From Hyphomicrobiales bacterium (GTDB lineage Bacteria; Pseudomonadota; Alphaproteobacteria; Rhizobiales; Kaistiaceae), in contig JAFKJZ010000409.1 of the NCBI GenBank assembly GCA_017305815.1, positions 1-5,731 of the forward strand: 5,731 bases of DNA, read 5' to 3'. Shown here piece after piece: positions 4,824 through 5,731 of the stretch (position 1 is the stretch's first letter; the number at the start of each line of letters is the position of its first letter). A program made the position numbers and the translations under genes. The notes under the pieces were generated by a model. That model was not told the origin of the DNA, made no database searches, and saw only the letters and a program-made list of their open reading frames with translations.

Positions 4824-5731
4824 ATGACAAGCCTCCCCTCTCCTCGGTCTCTCACGCCCGAGAAGGAACTCGACCTCGCGATCGAGGGCATGACCTGCGC
4901 CTCCTGCGTCGCGCGGGTCGAGAAGGCGCTGGCGAAGGTTCCCGGCGTCTCCAGCGCCAACGTCAACCTGGCGACGGAGCGGGCTACCATCCTGGCGCCG
5001 GCCGGCGTCGTCTCGGCCGCCGCGCTCGAAGAGGCGGTGCGCAAGATCGGCTACGAGGCCCGCGCCATCGTCGCCACGGACGCGCCCGACGACCTCTCCG
5101 AGAAGCGCGACGCCGAGGCATCCGCGCTGGCCCGCTCGCTCGCGGTCGCCGCGGCGCTGACGCTGCCGGTCTTCATCGTCGAGATGGGCTCGCACCTGAT
5201 CCCGGCGCTGCATCACTGGGTGATGATGACGCTCGGCCCCTGGAACAATTATCTGCAGTTCGCCCTGACGACGCTGGTGCTGTTCGGGCCGGGACTGCGC
5301 TTCTTCCGCAAGGGCCTGCCGGCGCTGGCCCGCCTCGCCCCGGACATGAACGCGCTCGTCGCGATCGGCGCCGGCGCCGCCTATCTCTATTCGGCCGTCG
5401 CCACCTTCCTGCCCGGCCTTCTGCCGGAAGGCACCGGCTACGTCTATTTCGGGGCGGCGGCCGTCATCGTCACGCTGGTGCTGTTCGGCCGCATGCTCGA
5501 GGCCCGCGCCAAGGGGCGGACGGGCGCCGCCATCCGCAAGCTGGTCAAGCTGCGCCCGAAGACCGCGCGCCTGCTGCGCGACGGCGGACCGGTCGAGGTC
5601 GAGCTCGACGCGGTCAAGGTCGGCGACATCCTGGTCGTGCGTCCCGGCGACCAGATCCCCGTCGACGGCAGCGTCACCGACGGCTCGTCCTTCGTCGACG
5701 AGGCGATGATCACCGGCGAGCCGGTGCCGGT
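4824..5731 (+). CDS. copA: Copper-exporting P1B-type ATPase CopA, 5' part (runs off window end)
   Basis: An open frame of 302 complete codons that continues past the window edge; complete relatives are about 730-850 residues, so roughly 40 percent is present. It would pump Cu(I) out of the cytoplasm across the inner membrane. One N-terminal HMA domain has GMTCASC (22-28). Membrane helices follow at about 104-126 (with the [12 protein letters not shown] turn), 143-161, 175-196 and 207-226, with [10 protein letters not shown] at 173-182. The actuator domain begins near 230 and contains [10 protein letters not shown] (273-282), [12 protein letters not shown] (291-302) and the TGE dephosphorylation motif at 297-299. 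The Cu-binding CPC helix and DKTGT phosphorylation site lie beyond the window. The start ATG at 4824 has AAGGG (4811-4815) 8 nt upstream. The CueR-type promoter and divergent copZ support copper specificity. Confidence 0.95.
   Translation, partial: MTSLPSPRSLTPEKELDLAIEGMTCASCVARVEKALAKVPGVSSANVNLATERATILAPAGVVSAAALEEAVRKIGYEARAIVATDAPDDLSEKRDAEASALARSLAVAAALTLPVFIVEMGSHLIPALHHWVMMTLGPWNNYLQFALTTLVLFGPGLRFFRKGLPALARLAPDMNALVAIGAGAAYLYSAVATFLPGLLPEGTGYVYFGAAAVIVTLVLFGRMLEARAKGRTGAAIRKLVKLRPKTARLLRDGGPVEVELDAVKVGDILVVRPGDQIPVDGSVTDGSSFVDEAMITGEPVP

Noticed and set aside
4788..5216. 142-codon minus-strand frame opposite copA
   Set aside because: Antisense shadow of the ATPase; the plus frame contains clear P1B-ATPase motifs.

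Overview
The window comes from a high-GC alphaproteobacterium, most likely of the Hyphomicrobiales (Rhizobiales). The basis is the strong GC bias at third codon positions, the protein families present, and a promoter-like element matching the alphaproteobacterial EcfG/RpoE2 general-stress pattern. I cannot name the genus. The content is chromosomal-looking and mostly conventional. I see no mobile element, CRISPR array, tRNA or rRNA, and no clear undescribed system.

Region 1 (1-3500) is a small sugar or polyol catabolic cluster. A short-chain dehydrogenase (SDR) is on the minus strand (93-875). Divergent from it are a DeoR-family regulator (1009-1890) and an FGGY-family sugar kinase (1949-3448). 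The simplest reading is that the SDR interconverts a polyol and a ketose, the kinase phosphorylates the ketose, and the DeoR protein senses a sugar phosphate and controls both transcripts from the shared 133-bp intergenic region. That region carries three ATGTT pentamers spaced exactly 10 bp apart, which are the best operator candidate. No transporter is present, so the substrate cannot be fixed. Hairpins lie beyond the SDR stop and between the kinase and the next gene.

Region 2 (3501-4424) holds two divergent small genes. A 74-residue protein is encoded on the minus strand with a GTG start and a strong ribosome binding site. It contains a LDKALEETFPTSDPP motif, and a GGAAC-N18-TT element sits upstream. 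On the plus strand is a four-helix DoxX-family membrane protein with two closely spaced candidate starts.

Region 3 (4425-5731) is a copper-homeostasis pair. A CopZ-type HMA copper chaperone (minus) and a P1B-type copper ATPase CopA (plus, cut off by the window end) are transcribed divergently. Between them lie two back-to-back MerR/CueR-type promoters, each with TTGACC, a 19-bp spacer and a dyad. The two dyad centres are 43 bp apart. The CueR regulator itself is not in the window.
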